Below are positions 18,194 through 27,270 of a stretch of 64,000 nt of DNA, one piece after another (the stretch's first letter is position 1; each line of letters begins with the position of its first letter). Under the pieces are notes generated by a model that saw nothing but the letters and a program-made list of their open reading frames with translations, was not told where the DNA came from and made no database searches. The DNA lies in assembly GCF_000143145.1 (NCBI RefSeq), contig NC_014313.1, positions 3,038,001 through 3,102,000 on the forward strand. The letters are read 5' to 3'. Both the position numbers and the translations under genes were made by a program. The DNA is from Hyphomicrobium denitrificans ATCC 51888 (GTDB taxonomy: Bacteria; Pseudomonadota; Alphaproteobacteria; Rhizobiales; Hyphomicrobiaceae).

Positions 18194-18493
18194 TTACCCC
18201 TTGAAATCTTGCGTTGGCGGCGACGCCTTGAGCCCGGCCCGGCACACGGAACGCTCGGCGCGCATCGCGTTGAACGCGCGCTTATTCTCTTGCTCACGCC
18301 GCGACGTCGCCTTGCTGCGCTCGCCGTCGACCGGCGGGCTCTTCCAAGCAGGGTCAGGCGTCAGACATTCGTTTGGCGGCGACACCTCGACGTTGCGGAC
18401 GACGATCGTCGGCTCCGGCGGCTCGGACGAGCAACCGCCACCGTTGCCCATCAGGAAGGGGACGAGAAAAACGACGGCGAGAGGCCATTTCAT
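18194..18493 (-). CDS. Outer-membrane spanin candidate (Rz1-like lipoprotein)
   Basis: A 99-residue ORF whose ATG overlaps the i-spanin stop in ATGA. It has a lipoprotein-like signal (M-K-W-P-L-A-V-V-F-L-V-P-F-L) leading to N-G-G-G-C-S-S, then a proline-rich segment (S-S-E-P-P-E-P). This is the build of o-spanins, which join the i-spanin to fuse inner and outer membranes in lysis. The lipobox is unusual: glycine at -3 instead of an aliphatic residue. At 99 residues it is long for an Rz1. Confidence 0.68.
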   Translation of the reverse strand: MKWPLAVVFLVPFLMGNGGGCSSEPPEPTIVVRNVEVSPPNECLTPDPAWKSPPVDGERSKATSRREQENKRAFNAMRAERSVCRAGLKASPPTQDFKG

Positions 18494-18885
18494 TTGCGCA
18501 GGATCCTTGTGATTTCCGGCGTGTAGCAAACCGGGTTGTCTTTCAGCGCGGCGAGTTCCTGTTCCAACTCGCGCACCTGGTCGACGGCGGCCTCGGCTTC
18601 GGCCCGCGCCTTGTCGCGCTCGGCGTTCGCTGCGCGCTCGCGCTGCGCGCGCGCAGCGGCTTCCTCGTTCCGCGCTTTGTCGGTCGCGGCAGTGAGCGTT
18701 TTCGTCCAAGCGAGATCTCGGCCCGCGATCGCGCCGTCGACGATCACGCCCTTCAGCCACACGATGCTGCCGACGACGAGCACGATGGCGAGGACGATCA
18801 GGGCGGCGACGCCGATCGCGCCGCCACCGATCTGTTTGGCTCGGGTCTTGAGCCGCGCGAAGAGGAGGGCGAGTGCGGTCCACAT
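18490..18885 (-). CDS. Inner-membrane spanin candidate (Rz-like)
   Basis: ATG 18885 shares a base with the lysozyme stop (TGATG). The 131-residue product has one transmembrane segment (about 25-50, A-L-I-V-L-A-I-V-L-V-V) followed by a long alanine-, glutamate- and arginine-rich coiled coil and C-Y-T-P-E-I near the end. Type-II membrane topology with a periplasmic coiled coil next to a small lipoprotein gene is the usual Rz/Rz1 pair layout. Role inferred from topology and position. Confidence 0.75.
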   Translation of the reverse strand: MWTALALLFARLKTRAKQIGGGAIGVAALIVLAIVLVVGSIVWLKGVIVDGAIAGRDLAWTKTLTAATDKARNEEAAARAQRERAANAERDKARAEAEAAVDQVRELEQELAALKDNPVCYTPEITRILRK

Positions 18886-19766
18886 CACACCGCCTCCTGC
18901 CTGATGAGACGCCCGCGCCCGAACCAGCCGACGAGCCCACCCGTCAGCGCACACACTCCGACGATGAACGCCTGATTGCTCGCCAGCGTGAGCAGGAACA
19001 GCACGAGGTCAAAATGCCCATTGCTGTAGGCGGTGCTGGCTGACTGCGTAACGGCCAGAAGCGTGCTCGCACTGCCGGCGCCGGTCGTGACGATCGCCGC
19101 CTTTCCCTCGCTCGTGTCGAACGTCCTCTCCGGCCGCTCGTCGTAAGCTTTGCCTTGGCAGGCGGCCTGCTCGTCGCCGGCGAACTCCGGCTCGACAGCG
19201 AAGAAGCCCCCGAAAGCCACGGCGCTGCCGGTCCCGGCCCATGCGAGACCTTGCTGCTCGATGCCGTCACAGCGGCGCATCCAACCCTTGCCGAAGCGCC
19301 AGAATGTTTTGATCTGTCGCAGGAACGAGCGGCGCTGCGCCATGATCCCCTCGACGAGTTCATCCGGATCGGCGGCGTCGATCGCGGCAAGCGTGATCTG
19401 CCCGATGCGGCCGTCGGCGGCGACACCCAGCGCGCGCTGCATGGCCTTCACGGCGCGCGGCGGCCCGGAGTTGACGCCGAAGTCGAACACCGCGAGATCG
19501 ACACCCTTCGGCAGCTCGTCAGCGCGGACCTCGTCCCAGTAGCTGTGCCGGTAAATTTCCTGCTCTTCGGCCTGGGCGATCAATCTGACGTCGCGTTTCG
19601 ACAAGCCTTTGCGCGCCCGGTAGGCATCGTATTCGCGCTGGATGATGCCGTGCATCGTCGCGCCGCCAGGATCGTATTTGTCGTTCGAGTAGCCGCCCTC
19701 CCATTTGAGCGTCTGTGCCAGGCACGCGCGAAATCGCGCCTCGGCATCTGCCGGTGCGTTGGTCAT
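18885..19766 (-). CDS. Endolysin, glycoside hydrolase family 108 type
   Basis: 293 residues. The N-terminal GH108 lysozyme domain shows L-K-W-E-G-G-Y-S, with the catalytic Glu in the E-G-G-Y motif, and D-P-G-G-A-T-M-H-G-I. The second part (about 110-180) fits the companion peptidoglycan-binding region (G-V-A-A-D-G-R-I-G-Q). A C-terminal extension of about 100 residues holds two hydrophobic segments (about 240-285) ending G-W-F-G-R-G-R-L, so the enzyme may be membrane-tethered. There is no N-terminal signal; release would need a holin. It cuts peptidoglycan at lysis. Confidence 0.88.
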   Translation of the reverse strand: MTNAPADAEARFRACLAQTLKWEGGYSNDKYDPGGATMHGIIQREYDAYRARKGLSKRDVRLIAQAEEQEIYRHSYWDEVRADELPKGVDLAVFDFGVNSGPPRAVKAMQRALGVAADGRIGQITLAAIDAADPDELVEGIMAQRRSFLRQIKTFWRFGKGWMRRCDGIEQQGLAWAGTGSAVAFGGFFAVEPEFAGDEQAACQGKAYDERPERTFDTSEGKAAIVTTGAGSASTLLAVTQSASTAYSNGHFDLVLFLLTLASNQAFIVGVCALTGGLVGWFGRGRLIRQEAV

Positions 19767-19906
19767 GGGTTCCCCCGATTTTGGATGTGGTGAAAGACTA
19801 CGGCGTGAGAGGCAACAGCGATGCTGGAAGCATCGCGAGCAGTTCAGGGATCGTGAGCGTCACATTTTGAACGCTTCGGCTTGTGCCGGTGCGTTGGTCA
19901 GGGGTT
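19749..19906. repeat. Imperfect direct repeat upstream of the lysozyme gene
   Basis: Bases 19749-19771, covering the lysozyme start region, recur at 19884-19906 with 22 of 23 matches. On the minus strand the upstream copy reads L-T-N-A-P-A-Q-A-E-A, almost the lysozyme start M-T-N-A-P-A-D-A-E-A, but with CTG for ATG and an early stop. It looks like a remnant of a duplicated or replaced gene start. The 169-base gap it lies in otherwise holds a 21-codon GTG frame and no recognised gene. Confidence 0.75.
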
Positions 19907-19935
19907 GCTCTTGTCGCTGAGTATGAAACGAGAAT

Positions 19936-22218
19936 TTACGGCGTCGCCTCGTACGTATCCCACCATTTGACTGGGTAGCTGACTCCGCTCAGCACAGGAC
20001 TTGCCGCGGGCAACGATCTGACGATCAGCCCGCCATCGGTCCCGAACTCAATCTGGCCAACACCGCTGGCAGTTCCGACCGGTGCGCGCACGGTCGTATC
20101 GATGGGGCGTTCACAGGCCGGCAACTGGCCAGCTGCAAGAATGACGGTATCTGCCGATGTCGTTCCGCCGCTCAGCGCGCCTTCCCAATGAAGGATGCCG
20201 TGCTCGTCGACCATGCGTCGCAGATTGCTCTGCGCCCAACTGTTCGAGTACGTCAGTCCGGAAGCGCTGCGCCAAATGCCTTTGTCTTTGTTGATACCTG
20301 GGCTTACGTCAAGGATCATGCGGCGGCTGGCGTCAGTCTGATCGCTCCGGATCGAGCGCGCGCCGCGGAACGTGTTACGCGCTCCAATCGTGTTGTATCT
20401 TGGTGCATACCCGTCACCGCCATCGACCAGACCAACGTCCGCGATAGCGCAGAGCTGCATTTGATTTTCATCGATCAAACCTGCGATAGAATTCATCAGC
20501 CAAATTGAATAGTTTACGTCACTGCCGCCGCCGAAATTGTTGGCGACGATCCGCCAATGCTTCGCCGGGTAAGCGAGACCCTGGACCTGAATGTGCTGAC
20601 CTAGCAAATTCGTGCCGCCGTGCTGCTCGACCTGGTTGTTCTCGAAGCTCCAGTTCGACCCGTTCGTGACCAGCAGCGCACCGTCGCGCGTCACGATGCA
20701 GTTGCCGGAGATCAGCGTCTTATACGCCCCGAGCACGAGGTTGAGGCGAACGCCAGTCCCGGGTCCGAACATCAGGTTGTTCAGAATGCGGTGCCCGTCG
20801 GCGCAGCCGTCTAGGTTGATGGCAAGGCCGCCCGAACTTTGAATGGAGATATTGCAGCCTTCGATCGTGTTGAAATTGGTGTCGCCTGCCGGTGTTGCGC
20901 CGCCGATGCGAATGCCACAGAGGCCGCCAGTGATCATCCCATTGCGAATATGCGTTTCGAAATGCGGGTTCTGGCCCGGCGTGGAGTTGGCCGGGTTGAC
21001 GTTGATCGCGCAGTTGGCGCGGGCGTCCGCAATCCAAGTGCCGCCCTCGATGATCATGTTGCGCACGTCGCTGGACGCGGGATTTGTTACCGCGATGCGC
21101 AAGAGATCATCGGAGGAAACGGCGCTGCTCAACGTCAATACGGCGTTCGGGTCGAGCTTCAGCGATTTGTGCTTCGACATGACGAGCGGCACCGTGCCGA
21201 CATAGCTGTCGGCCGGAAAATAGAGAATGTCGCCTTTCGGCTCAGCATCAAGTGCCGCCTGGATTTTCGCCCAGTCCCCGGCATCGTTACCGCCCTTAAC
21301 GCCGAAATGATCCTTTACGTTGACGTAGGTATCACTGACCTTGATGACGGCACGAAATTCAGCAGCTTTGCTGGAATCGAGGCTTGCAGGAGCGACCTTC
21401 CCGTCTGCGATTGTGTCCTCGGGCTGAACAGCGGTATCAGCCTTGGCACCTTGTGCCGCCGTCGCAAATGCTTCTACGTTCTCGGCTGCCGCAGTCCCAA
21501 GAACTGGTTTATTGGTGAGCTGATTGTAATCCGATGTTCCGAATGGCGTCGGAGGGCCCCAATCGCCGGACGCATCGGACATTTTGATGAACAGAACCGC
21601 AGTCGTGATCTCGTCGCCGTCGCCATCCGTCGAGAAATAAGCAAATCCGCCAAGTGCATCGTCATATACCGAACGCCCCGAGAACGGGCCGCGCGCATCG
21701 GGCATAAAACTTGTGCCATCGGCACCGCGCTCCGCAAGAAGCCGCCAATATGCGTTCTCCGTCGACGGAAGGAACGGCGGCGCATGTCCGCTGGCTGGCG
21801 TGGAATTGATATAGATCCATGACGACCCGTCACGCGTAACGACATCGCGCGCAGAATATTCCGTGGCGCCAGAATATTCTCCGCGAGCAGACACAGACCG
21901 CCCCGGTTCGGCCAAGAGCGTCCAATAGGAATTAGATACTGCCGGGAGTGTCGGCGGCGCGTGCCCCGTCGATGACGGCGCGATCAAGCTCCATGTCGCT
22001 CCGCCATAGCTGACTGTGTCGCCGAAAGTGTAAGTCTCAGCGCCGCTATAGGCGCCGCGCGGATTGGGTCCTGCATTATACGCTGTCGGCGATCCTCCGT
22101 TGTCCGTCACGACGATGCGGCACGTCCCGCTGCCCGTCTGCACGAAATAGATCATGTCCTTTTCTAGAACTTCCGGCAGCGCCTGGACGCGCGCGAGGCG
22201 AACTTGATTCATACCCAT
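19936..22218 (-). CDS. Tailspike/tail fibre with pectate-lyase-like beta-helix
   Basis: 760 residues. Residues about 50-190 contain two clear and one degenerate copy of a roughly 50-residue module (R-G-x-Y-S-G-A-x-x-Y...G-H-A-P-P-x-L-P...Y-W-x-L-L-A-E), resembling carbohydrate-binding repeats of phage tails. Around residue 300 the segment D-A-G-D-W-A-K-I-Q-A-A-L-D opens a right-handed beta-helix of pectate-lyase superfamily type, with many short N/G/I-rich turns. The C-terminus is a compact cap. Likely recognises and perhaps degrades a surface polysaccharide of the host. Confidence 0.85.
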   Translation of the reverse strand: MGMNQVRLARVQALPEVLEKDMIYFVQTGSGTCRIVVTDNGGSPTAYNAGPNPRGAYSGAETYTFGDTVSYGGATWSLIAPSSTGHAPPTLPAVSNSYWTLLAEPGRSVSARGEYSGATEYSARDVVTRDGSSWIYINSTPASGHAPPFLPSTENAYWRLLAERGADGTSFMPDARGPFSGRSVYDDALGGFAYFSTDGDGDEITTAVLFIKMSDASGDWGPPTPFGTSDYNQLTNKPVLGTAAAENVEAFATAAQGAKADTAVQPEDTIADGKVAPASLDSSKAAEFRAVIKVSDTYVNVKDHFGVKGGNDAGDWAKIQAALDAEPKGDILYFPADSYVGTVPLVMSKHKSLKLDPNAVLTLSSAVSSDDLLRIAVTNPASSDVRNMIIEGGTWIADARANCAINVNPANSTPGQNPHFETHIRNGMITGGLCGIRIGGATPAGDTNFNTIEGCNISIQSSGGLAINLDGCADGHRILNNLMFGPGTGVRLNLVLGAYKTLISGNCIVTRDGALLVTNGSNWSFENNQVEQHGGTNLLGQHIQVQGLAYPAKHWRIVANNFGGGSDVNYSIWLMNSIAGLIDENQMQLCAIADVGLVDGGDGYAPRYNTIGARNTFRGARSIRSDQTDASRRMILDVSPGINKDKGIWRSASGLTYSNSWAQSNLRRMVDEHGILHWEGALSGGTTSADTVILAAGQLPACERPIDTTVRAPVGTASGVGQIEFGTDGGLIVRSLPAASPVLSGVSYPVKWWDTYEATP

Positions 22219-22220
22219 CG

Positions 22221-22430
22221 TTAGGATCCCCAGTCGTCTTGCACCAAAGTGAGCCCGAGAGATCGCGGTGCCGTTTCGGAATCGGTTGAGAATCTGGTGG
22301 CGACAAAACCCATGGCCGTCTGCATCGGACAGCTCGGCGTGTCAGTCGAGAACCCAGTCTTGGCCCACGGCGATCCGATCGGCGGCGTGTAGCCAGCGAT
22401 CAGAATTTTCGGATCGTAAGTTTCCGACAT
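22221..22430 (-). CDS. Small tail-region protein of unknown function
   Basis: 69 residues (M-S-E-T-Y-D-P-K-I-L-I-A-G-Y-T-P-P), ending D-D-W-G-S. Its ATG shares a base with the stop of the preceding glycine-rich fibre gene (TGATG), so translation is coupled. No domain is recognised. It lies between two receptor-binding-type genes and may be a fibre chaperone or a small virion protein. Confidence 0.65.
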   Translation of the reverse strand: MSETYDPKILIAGYTPPIGSPWAKTGFSTDTPSCPMQTAMGFVATRFSTDSETAPRSLGLTLVQDDWGS

Positions 22431-23404
22431 CAGGAGATCGCCGTCGTGTATTCGATGACGGCCATGCCGGCGGTGCCAGCGTTGCTATCGCCAGAGGGTG
22501 CACCTGCCGATGAGACGGCATTGACCATGCCGGATGAGAAAGGCCCGATCCGGGAGATATTGCTCGTAAATTTGAGCGCAAGGCCGTTACTGCCTGAGGG
22601 AGAACTACTCGTGCGAGTCTGCCCAGCGTAGTTGAGATCACCCCCCGTTGCGACCCCGCCAACTCCGTTGGTGGCATTTCCGCCCTTACCACCGCCCGCG
22701 CTCATATTCAGACCATTAGGACCAGTGCAAGTACTGTCTCCACCGTTGTTGCCGTCGCGAGTAGGGCTGACACCTGCGCCACCCAGTCCGATCGTCAGCG
22801 ACAGCTGTTGGCCTGCGGTCATGAAGTAGCGATCCTTGATGCAGACCGCAGCGCCTCCTCCGCCTCTCGAATTCGTAGCGCCACCCGCGCGGCCGGACGC
22901 ACCGCCTCCGAACAGCCAAATCCTGACGAAGCAATCGAACGGCGCAGTCCACGTCCCGGATGCTGTGATCTCGTCGTAAATCGAATACGGCGGCACGTCG
23001 GACTGGTTTGCGACGACCTTCTGGCTCGGGACCTCGATAAGGACGCGCCAGGCAGAGCTGGTGCCGTGGTATTGGATCGGGATCGCTCGGCCGGCTTTCA
23101 GATCGCCGTTCTCAAGAGCAGCGCCATCGCTGGTCTTCACAGCGATCGGGGAGCCGCTCTCGACCGCGAGCGTAACGGCGCCAGTGTTGTTTGCTGCTGG
23201 CACTAAAACCGCTAGAGCACCGTCCGTCAGCGCGGAAAATCCGGTATTCTCCGCAACGCCGGCCGTGATGGCATTCGTTCCGGACACGCCGGTTAGATGC
23301 CCGAGCCATAGAGATACGCTATAATTCAGCGTGGCGGCGATATCGTCGGCCAGGGCGGTGCCGGTATCGTAGCTTTCCGGATCAATATTGCGATTGATAC
23401 CCAT
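22430..23404 (-). CDS. Glycine-rich tail fibre protein
   Basis: 324 residues. The N-terminal part has alternating small and hydrophobic residues (S-G-T-N-A-I-T-A-G-V). From about 165 to 300 the sequence is glycine-rich with G-G-G-x-G motifs (F-G-G-G-A-S-G-R-A-G-G; G-G-G-K-G-G-N-A), as in phage receptor-binding tip domains built from glycine-rich loops. It sits between the tail hub and the tailspike, in the usual fibre position. Likely contributes to host adsorption. Confidence 0.75.
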   Translation of the reverse strand: MGINRNIDPESYDTGTALADDIAATLNYSVSLWLGHLTGVSGTNAITAGVAENTGFSALTDGALAVLVPAANNTGAVTLAVESGSPIAVKTSDGAALENGDLKAGRAIPIQYHGTSSAWRVLIEVPSQKVVANQSDVPPYSIYDEITASGTWTAPFDCFVRIWLFGGGASGRAGGATNSRGGGGAAVCIKDRYFMTAGQQLSLTIGLGGAGVSPTRDGNNGGDSTCTGPNGLNMSAGGGKGGNATNGVGGVATGGDLNYAGQTRTSSSPSGSNGLALKFTSNISRIGPFSSGMVNAVSSAGAPSGDSNAGTAGMAVIEYTTAIS

Positions 23405-23407
23405 GCT

Positions 23408-26029
23408 TCACCCAAATTTTGCGCGCATGATCTGATTTATTTCCGGCATCTCATCCACAAGCGTCAGCTTGGCGCGCTCGTCCTGAGACCGATCGATATC
23501 GACAACGAAGCAACGATGCCGCGCATTCGACAAGGTCGTAATGTTGATGTGCGCTCCGACAACGTCGGCCTCCGGCAGCGCTTCGTCGATCTCGATGACA
23601 GATTCGAGAATGTTGACGATTTCGCGCTGCACGATCCCGCTCGGCGTGTGGATAAAGGCGACAGAGCGATCGCCCGCAGTCGTGAAGATCTGCTCGACCG
23701 TCGGGTCGTCGCCGATATCGGGGCCAGGATCGACGCCTGGAATGACTTGGTCGATGGCAAGATGCGTTGCATCGATAACCTGGCGAATGCGGGCGCCATG
23801 AGACTTGTCATCGAACAGATCTGTCACAACGGAGACCAGGTCACCGCGCTCGCAGACGATACCCTCGACCGACGTTTGAACGATCCACTGTCGGCGCCGG
23901 AGATCAGTCTGCAAAAGATCGAAATACGCGCGGCGGCGAACGAGTGATGTTTTCGCAATTGCCTTGTACTGGACTGATTCCAGGCTCTGGATATCGGAGG
24001 CGTTGTCGAGCGAAACTTCGACCTCGTCATCGCGCCACTGGTTGTCCTGGTTCTGATAGGAGACGCGGTAGCCAGACGGCCGCTCCGGCAGAACAATGCT
24101 GAAGCTGATCTCCTCCCCGTTGCGGTGAGAGAACGTCTGCACGGGAACGTCATTCGTCCGGTCGCGAAAATAATCTATTCCGAAACCGTCCGACAGCCGC
24201 GGGCGCGCGAAACCGGCCGTTGCGATGGCGTCGAGCGTATTGCCGACCGTGTCGCCAGCGAAAACAGCAGAGCATTCGTAGCCCTGGTCGATGCATTCTT
24301 GCCGCCAGGCGACGAACGCCGCATCGTCGATCAATGACGTATCGACGCCATAAAACGTCAAGAAATCATGTAGCAGCTGGCGATAGTGCGTCGCGGGGTT
24401 GGCGCAATCGGGCGTCGGCGCGGCCCATGCGCTGCCGTCCCAATCGAGGACGTAGCGCGATGCGAGAACTGTGACATTGCGGACGGAATTGCCCTTGCTT
24501 TTGAGTGCAACGATTGCTGTTTCCGGCCATTCAGTCGGGTGGCGTGTTGCGATCGACGTCGCTTGCAACGGCGTCACTCGGGCCAGGAACCCGCCCTGAT
24601 CGACAGGAATCGTCCAGACATTGGCGGCATCGTAGGAAACGAACAGCGAATATACGGTGCCTGAGATTTTGTATGCGGTATCAAGAGCATCGTTGTTGAG
24701 CGCCAGTCCCCGCATCACCTGGAACTCGAACTCCCCTTTAGGGAAGACGGATTCATCAAGGAACGCGCGAATACCAAAGCGCTGCGCGGTGATGTGATTG
24801 ACGGATGTCAGAGGCACGCCGCCGTCGAACCAAGGGTGTCCTTCCCACTGCTTGCCGCTGTTCCCGTCCGAAAGGTCTTTGCCGGAGGCAGGAACCTCCT
24901 GCCAGAACTGCCATTCGAGTTCGCCATCGATATCAGGTGCGCCGAAGTCCTCGTCCCAGCGCAGCCGGACATCGCGGACGATCGTCGACGTCGAGCGTCC
25001 GATGACATGCATCTCCGGCAAATTGTTCCATTCCTCGGTGCCCTTGATGCGAAAGCGAATGCGGATCGGGATGCGAAGCTTTTGCGTTGCGCTGGCTGAT
25101 GTCGCAAATCCGTCGACCCGAATGCGGATTGCGATCTCCTCGAGCTTTTCGTGCGCAGGCGTCGAAAAGGCGTGCCATCGCGGCTCGGAATTCGATGGCG
25201 TTTCCGCGTCCTCCAGCTTCGTGGCGTTGGCCTTGAAGGTCGAGAGTTCTTCGCTGATCGCGATTGGTGCCGAAATTTCATCAATAAACGTATAGACGCC
25301 GGCGGCTTCCGAGCCGTCCTTGATCTCGATTGTGAGAGATTGAACGCCGTCGGCCGGCGTGCCGTCCACCCAGACGTCGGTCAGCGCGTGACGCCCGTAG
25401 AACGCGAGGCACCGATCGATTGTCTCGATTCCGTCCTCAATGTAAGAGCGCGGTCTCATGATATCGGGCGGAGAAATTCGGCGGCGCCCGACTACGAGTG
25501 GCAGATACGCGCTTTTGGCGAGGACGTTCCCATCGGAAGAGACGCTTTGATACGCGTTCGATTCCTTGACGGACTGCCGGCCGAAGTTCGCCGAATCCGG
25601 CGGAAACAGCTTCGTCAGCGCAATCGACCCGCCGATCGCGACACCGGCTCCGATGGCGCCGGAGGCAATGGTGAGTGTCGTTCCCGTCAATCCGAGCAGC
25701 GTGCCGGCGATATAGCCACCGATGTATGGCGCGACGATTGCTAGAGCGATCGCTGCGATAACGCCGAAAATATTGCCACCCTTCCCGCCGGACGGCCGAT
25801 ATGTGAACCGGACACATCCGGAGCGACGGGGCCGCACTTGGGACCAGAGTTCGGCTGGGACACGCCGCCATGAGCCATCGGGCTCTTGCACCCAGGCGGC
25901 GATACCGTCCACGGTGCCATAGCAATCTTCGACGATGTCAGCGAGGCTCGCACCGCACGGCACAGGAAGCGGCTGCCAAGGGACGGGCAAGCCGGCGGGC
26001 CTGTGAGCGATCTCAATCCTATCGCTCAT
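23408..26029 (-). CDS. Tail tip/central hub protein (lambda J-like)
   Basis: ATG 26029 is chosen because it overlaps the stop of the NlpC gene (ATGA); the frame is open further upstream. The 873-residue product starts with a short domain on the tail-hub theme, then a glycine/alanine hydrophobic patch (about 95-150), then the large putative-phage-tail-protein region (Y-N-A-Y-Q-S-V-S; P-x-V-V-G-R-R-R). Size and position after the NlpC/P60 and DUF1833 genes match the J/TipJ/GTA-hub family that forms the baseplate hub and may contact the host receptor. Confidence 0.85.
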   Translation of the reverse strand: MSDRIEIAHRPAGLPVPWQPLPVPCGASLADIVEDCYGTVDGIAAWVQEPDGSWRRVPAELWSQVRPRRSGCVRFTYRPSGGKGGNIFGVIAAIALAIVAPYIGGYIAGTLLGLTGTTLTIASGAIGAGVAIGGSIALTKLFPPDSANFGRQSVKESNAYQSVSSDGNVLAKSAYLPLVVGRRRISPPDIMRPRSYIEDGIETIDRCLAFYGRHALTDVWVDGTPADGVQSLTIEIKDGSEAAGVYTFIDEISAPIAISEELSTFKANATKLEDAETPSNSEPRWHAFSTPAHEKLEEIAIRIRVDGFATSASATQKLRIPIRIRFRIKGTEEWNNLPEMHVIGRSTSTIVRDVRLRWDEDFGAPDIDGELEWQFWQEVPASGKDLSDGNSGKQWEGHPWFDGGVPLTSVNHITAQRFGIRAFLDESVFPKGEFEFQVMRGLALNNDALDTAYKISGTVYSLFVSYDAANVWTIPVDQGGFLARVTPLQATSIATRHPTEWPETAIVALKSKGNSVRNVTVLASRYVLDWDGSAWAAPTPDCANPATHYRQLLHDFLTFYGVDTSLIDDAAFVAWRQECIDQGYECSAVFAGDTVGNTLDAIATAGFARPRLSDGFGIDYFRDRTNDVPVQTFSHRNGEEISFSIVLPERPSGYRVSYQNQDNQWRDDEVEVSLDNASDIQSLESVQYKAIAKTSLVRRRAYFDLLQTDLRRRQWIVQTSVEGIVCERGDLVSVVTDLFDDKSHGARIRQVIDATHLAIDQVIPGVDPGPDIGDDPTVEQIFTTAGDRSVAFIHTPSGIVQREIVNILESVIEIDEALPEADVVGAHINITTLSNARHRCFVVDIDRSQDERAKLTLVDEMPEINQIMRAKFG

Positions 26030-26433
26030 GAGCGGCTCCGATGCCGGAAAAAACCGGTAACGCGATGTCGGATTTGCCGGGAGGCCAGAGGAACGGCGAC
26101 GCACCCCGTGTCTTCGCTCGAATGAATAACAAGCCCGTTCCAATGCACGCCGACGTGGCCGGCAGCGAGCACCTGGCGGCCTTTAGCGGCCCGCATGACG
26201 ACAACGTCATCGCTGCCTGCGATGCTGACCGGAGTCCAGTCGGTGCGAGCGTCGAAACCCTGTTGCAATCCACCGACGCCGTAAGAGATATCGCCGCGAT
26301 CATCGAGCCGGATGCCGAACCGCTCGCGATACCAAAGGCACACGATGCCCCAGCAATCGGCACCGCGCCAGTCGTTCCCATTGGGCACGTGCGGCACGAG
26401 CTGCAGGCGTTCGATCAATGTGATTGGTAGCAT
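26026..26433 (-). CDS. NlpC/P60-family tail peptidase
   Basis: 135 residues. The catalytic cysteine is C27 in A-D-C-W-G-I; candidate histidines are H93 (A-G-H-V-G-V-H-W) and H104 (V-I-H-S-S-E), giving the Cys-His-polar arrangement of NlpC/P60 endopeptidases. Phage tail-tip copies trim peptidoglycan locally during DNA injection. The gene sits between a DUF1833 protein and the tail hub, the standard order in these tails and in gene transfer agents. Confidence 0.88.
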   Translation of the reverse strand: MLPITLIERLQLVPHVPNGNDWRGADCWGIVCLWYRERFGIRLDDRGDISYGVGGLQQGFDARTDWTPVSIAGSDDVVVMRAAKGRQVLAAGHVGVHWNGLVIHSSEDTGCVAVPLASRQIRHRVTGFFRHRSRS

Positions 26434-26435
26434 CG

Positions 26436-26915
26436 TCAGGCGGTGAAAAAGACGCCGGGGAAGAACGCGCGCGATGTTCGACGGAAAGGAACTGGTTCAT
26501 GCAACGTTGCGCGTGGTCCGAGGTCGGCGGAGATGCGCACGCTGTTTCCGCTGACCGTTCCGAGAATGAAGAGATTTTTGGTATCGATGAGCGCGACGTC
26601 CGGATCAGAGATGTCGATCATCTTGATGCGGCATCCGACCCGATTCCTGGCGCGATTCACCGCCGCGCCCACGACGCGGGAAATGTTGCTCATGTCTAGG
26701 CGGACGGCGGCATCGCGGTCGCCAGACGCTGGCAACCGGATCGCGATGTCTGTGCCGATATAGACATTCCCTTGATGGACCACGTCCTCATTGTTGATGG
26801 CGGCGCGATGAACCGTGGCGCGACTGTCTTCCTGAAATTCGAGCAGGATGATGTGAGCATCGCTGATCGGGTCACGGTTGAGTTTGGCGCGCTGTGCTGT
26901 GGTGACGGAAGGCAT
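26436..26915 (-). CDS. DUF1833-type minor tail protein
   Basis: 159 residues with the features of DUF1833 tail proteins: an early S-D-A-H-I-I-L-L-E-F and a middle I-A-I-R-L-P-A-S-G-D. It has mainly beta-strand character. It lies immediately before the NlpC/P60 gene and shares a TGATG overlap with the preceding 116-residue tail protein. It probably forms part of the tail tip adaptor between tube and hub. Confidence 0.8.
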   Translation of the reverse strand: MPSVTTAQRAKLNRDPISDAHIILLEFQEDSRATVHRAAINNEDVVHQGNVYIGTDIAIRLPASGDRDAAVRLDMSNISRVVGAAVNRARNRVGCRIKMIDISDPDVALIDTKNLFILGTVSGNSVRISADLGPRATLHEPVPFRRTSRAFFPGVFFTA

Positions 26916-27265
26916 CAGATTTCATCCAGAGAGACAGAAGCCGTCCAGGTTCCGACGGCAACGTGCTTGGTCCCCGGCGGTTCAGAGAACCGCACTTCGT
27001 AGATGCTGCCGGTGGAAGGATGGACCCAGTTGAACGTCAGCACGGCGCCATCCGTCACGGCGTCCCTAAAACCGACGAGCAGAGCTTTCTGGGTCGCGTT
27101 GAGCACGAGGTCGAAGGAGAACTTTGCGAGGGTCCGCGTGAACCGTTTTCTCCGTCGTCCAGCGCCAACCTCCGCCTTATCGTCGGCGTAAGCTGAGACG
27201 CACGACTCGGCAAACGTTCCAACGCGCGGCTCAGGCAATCCCGCCGGCCAGTCGATATTGGCCAT
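26915..27265 (-). CDS. Minor tail protein, tail tip region
   Basis: 116 residues. The middle part (F-D-L-V-L-N-A-T-Q-K-A-L-L-V-G-F-R-D) and the beta-rich C-terminal part (Y-E-V-R-F-S-E-P-P) look like the distal tail proteins found between tape measure and DUF1833 genes. Position is the main evidence; I cannot name the family with certainty. Confidence 0.7.
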   Translation of the reverse strand: MANIDWPAGLPEPRVGTFAESCVSAYADDKAEVGAGRRRKRFTRTLAKFSFDLVLNATQKALLVGFRDAVTDGAVLTFNWVHPSTGSIYEVRFSEPPGTKHVAVGTWTASVSLDEI

Positions 27266-27270
27266 TGGTG

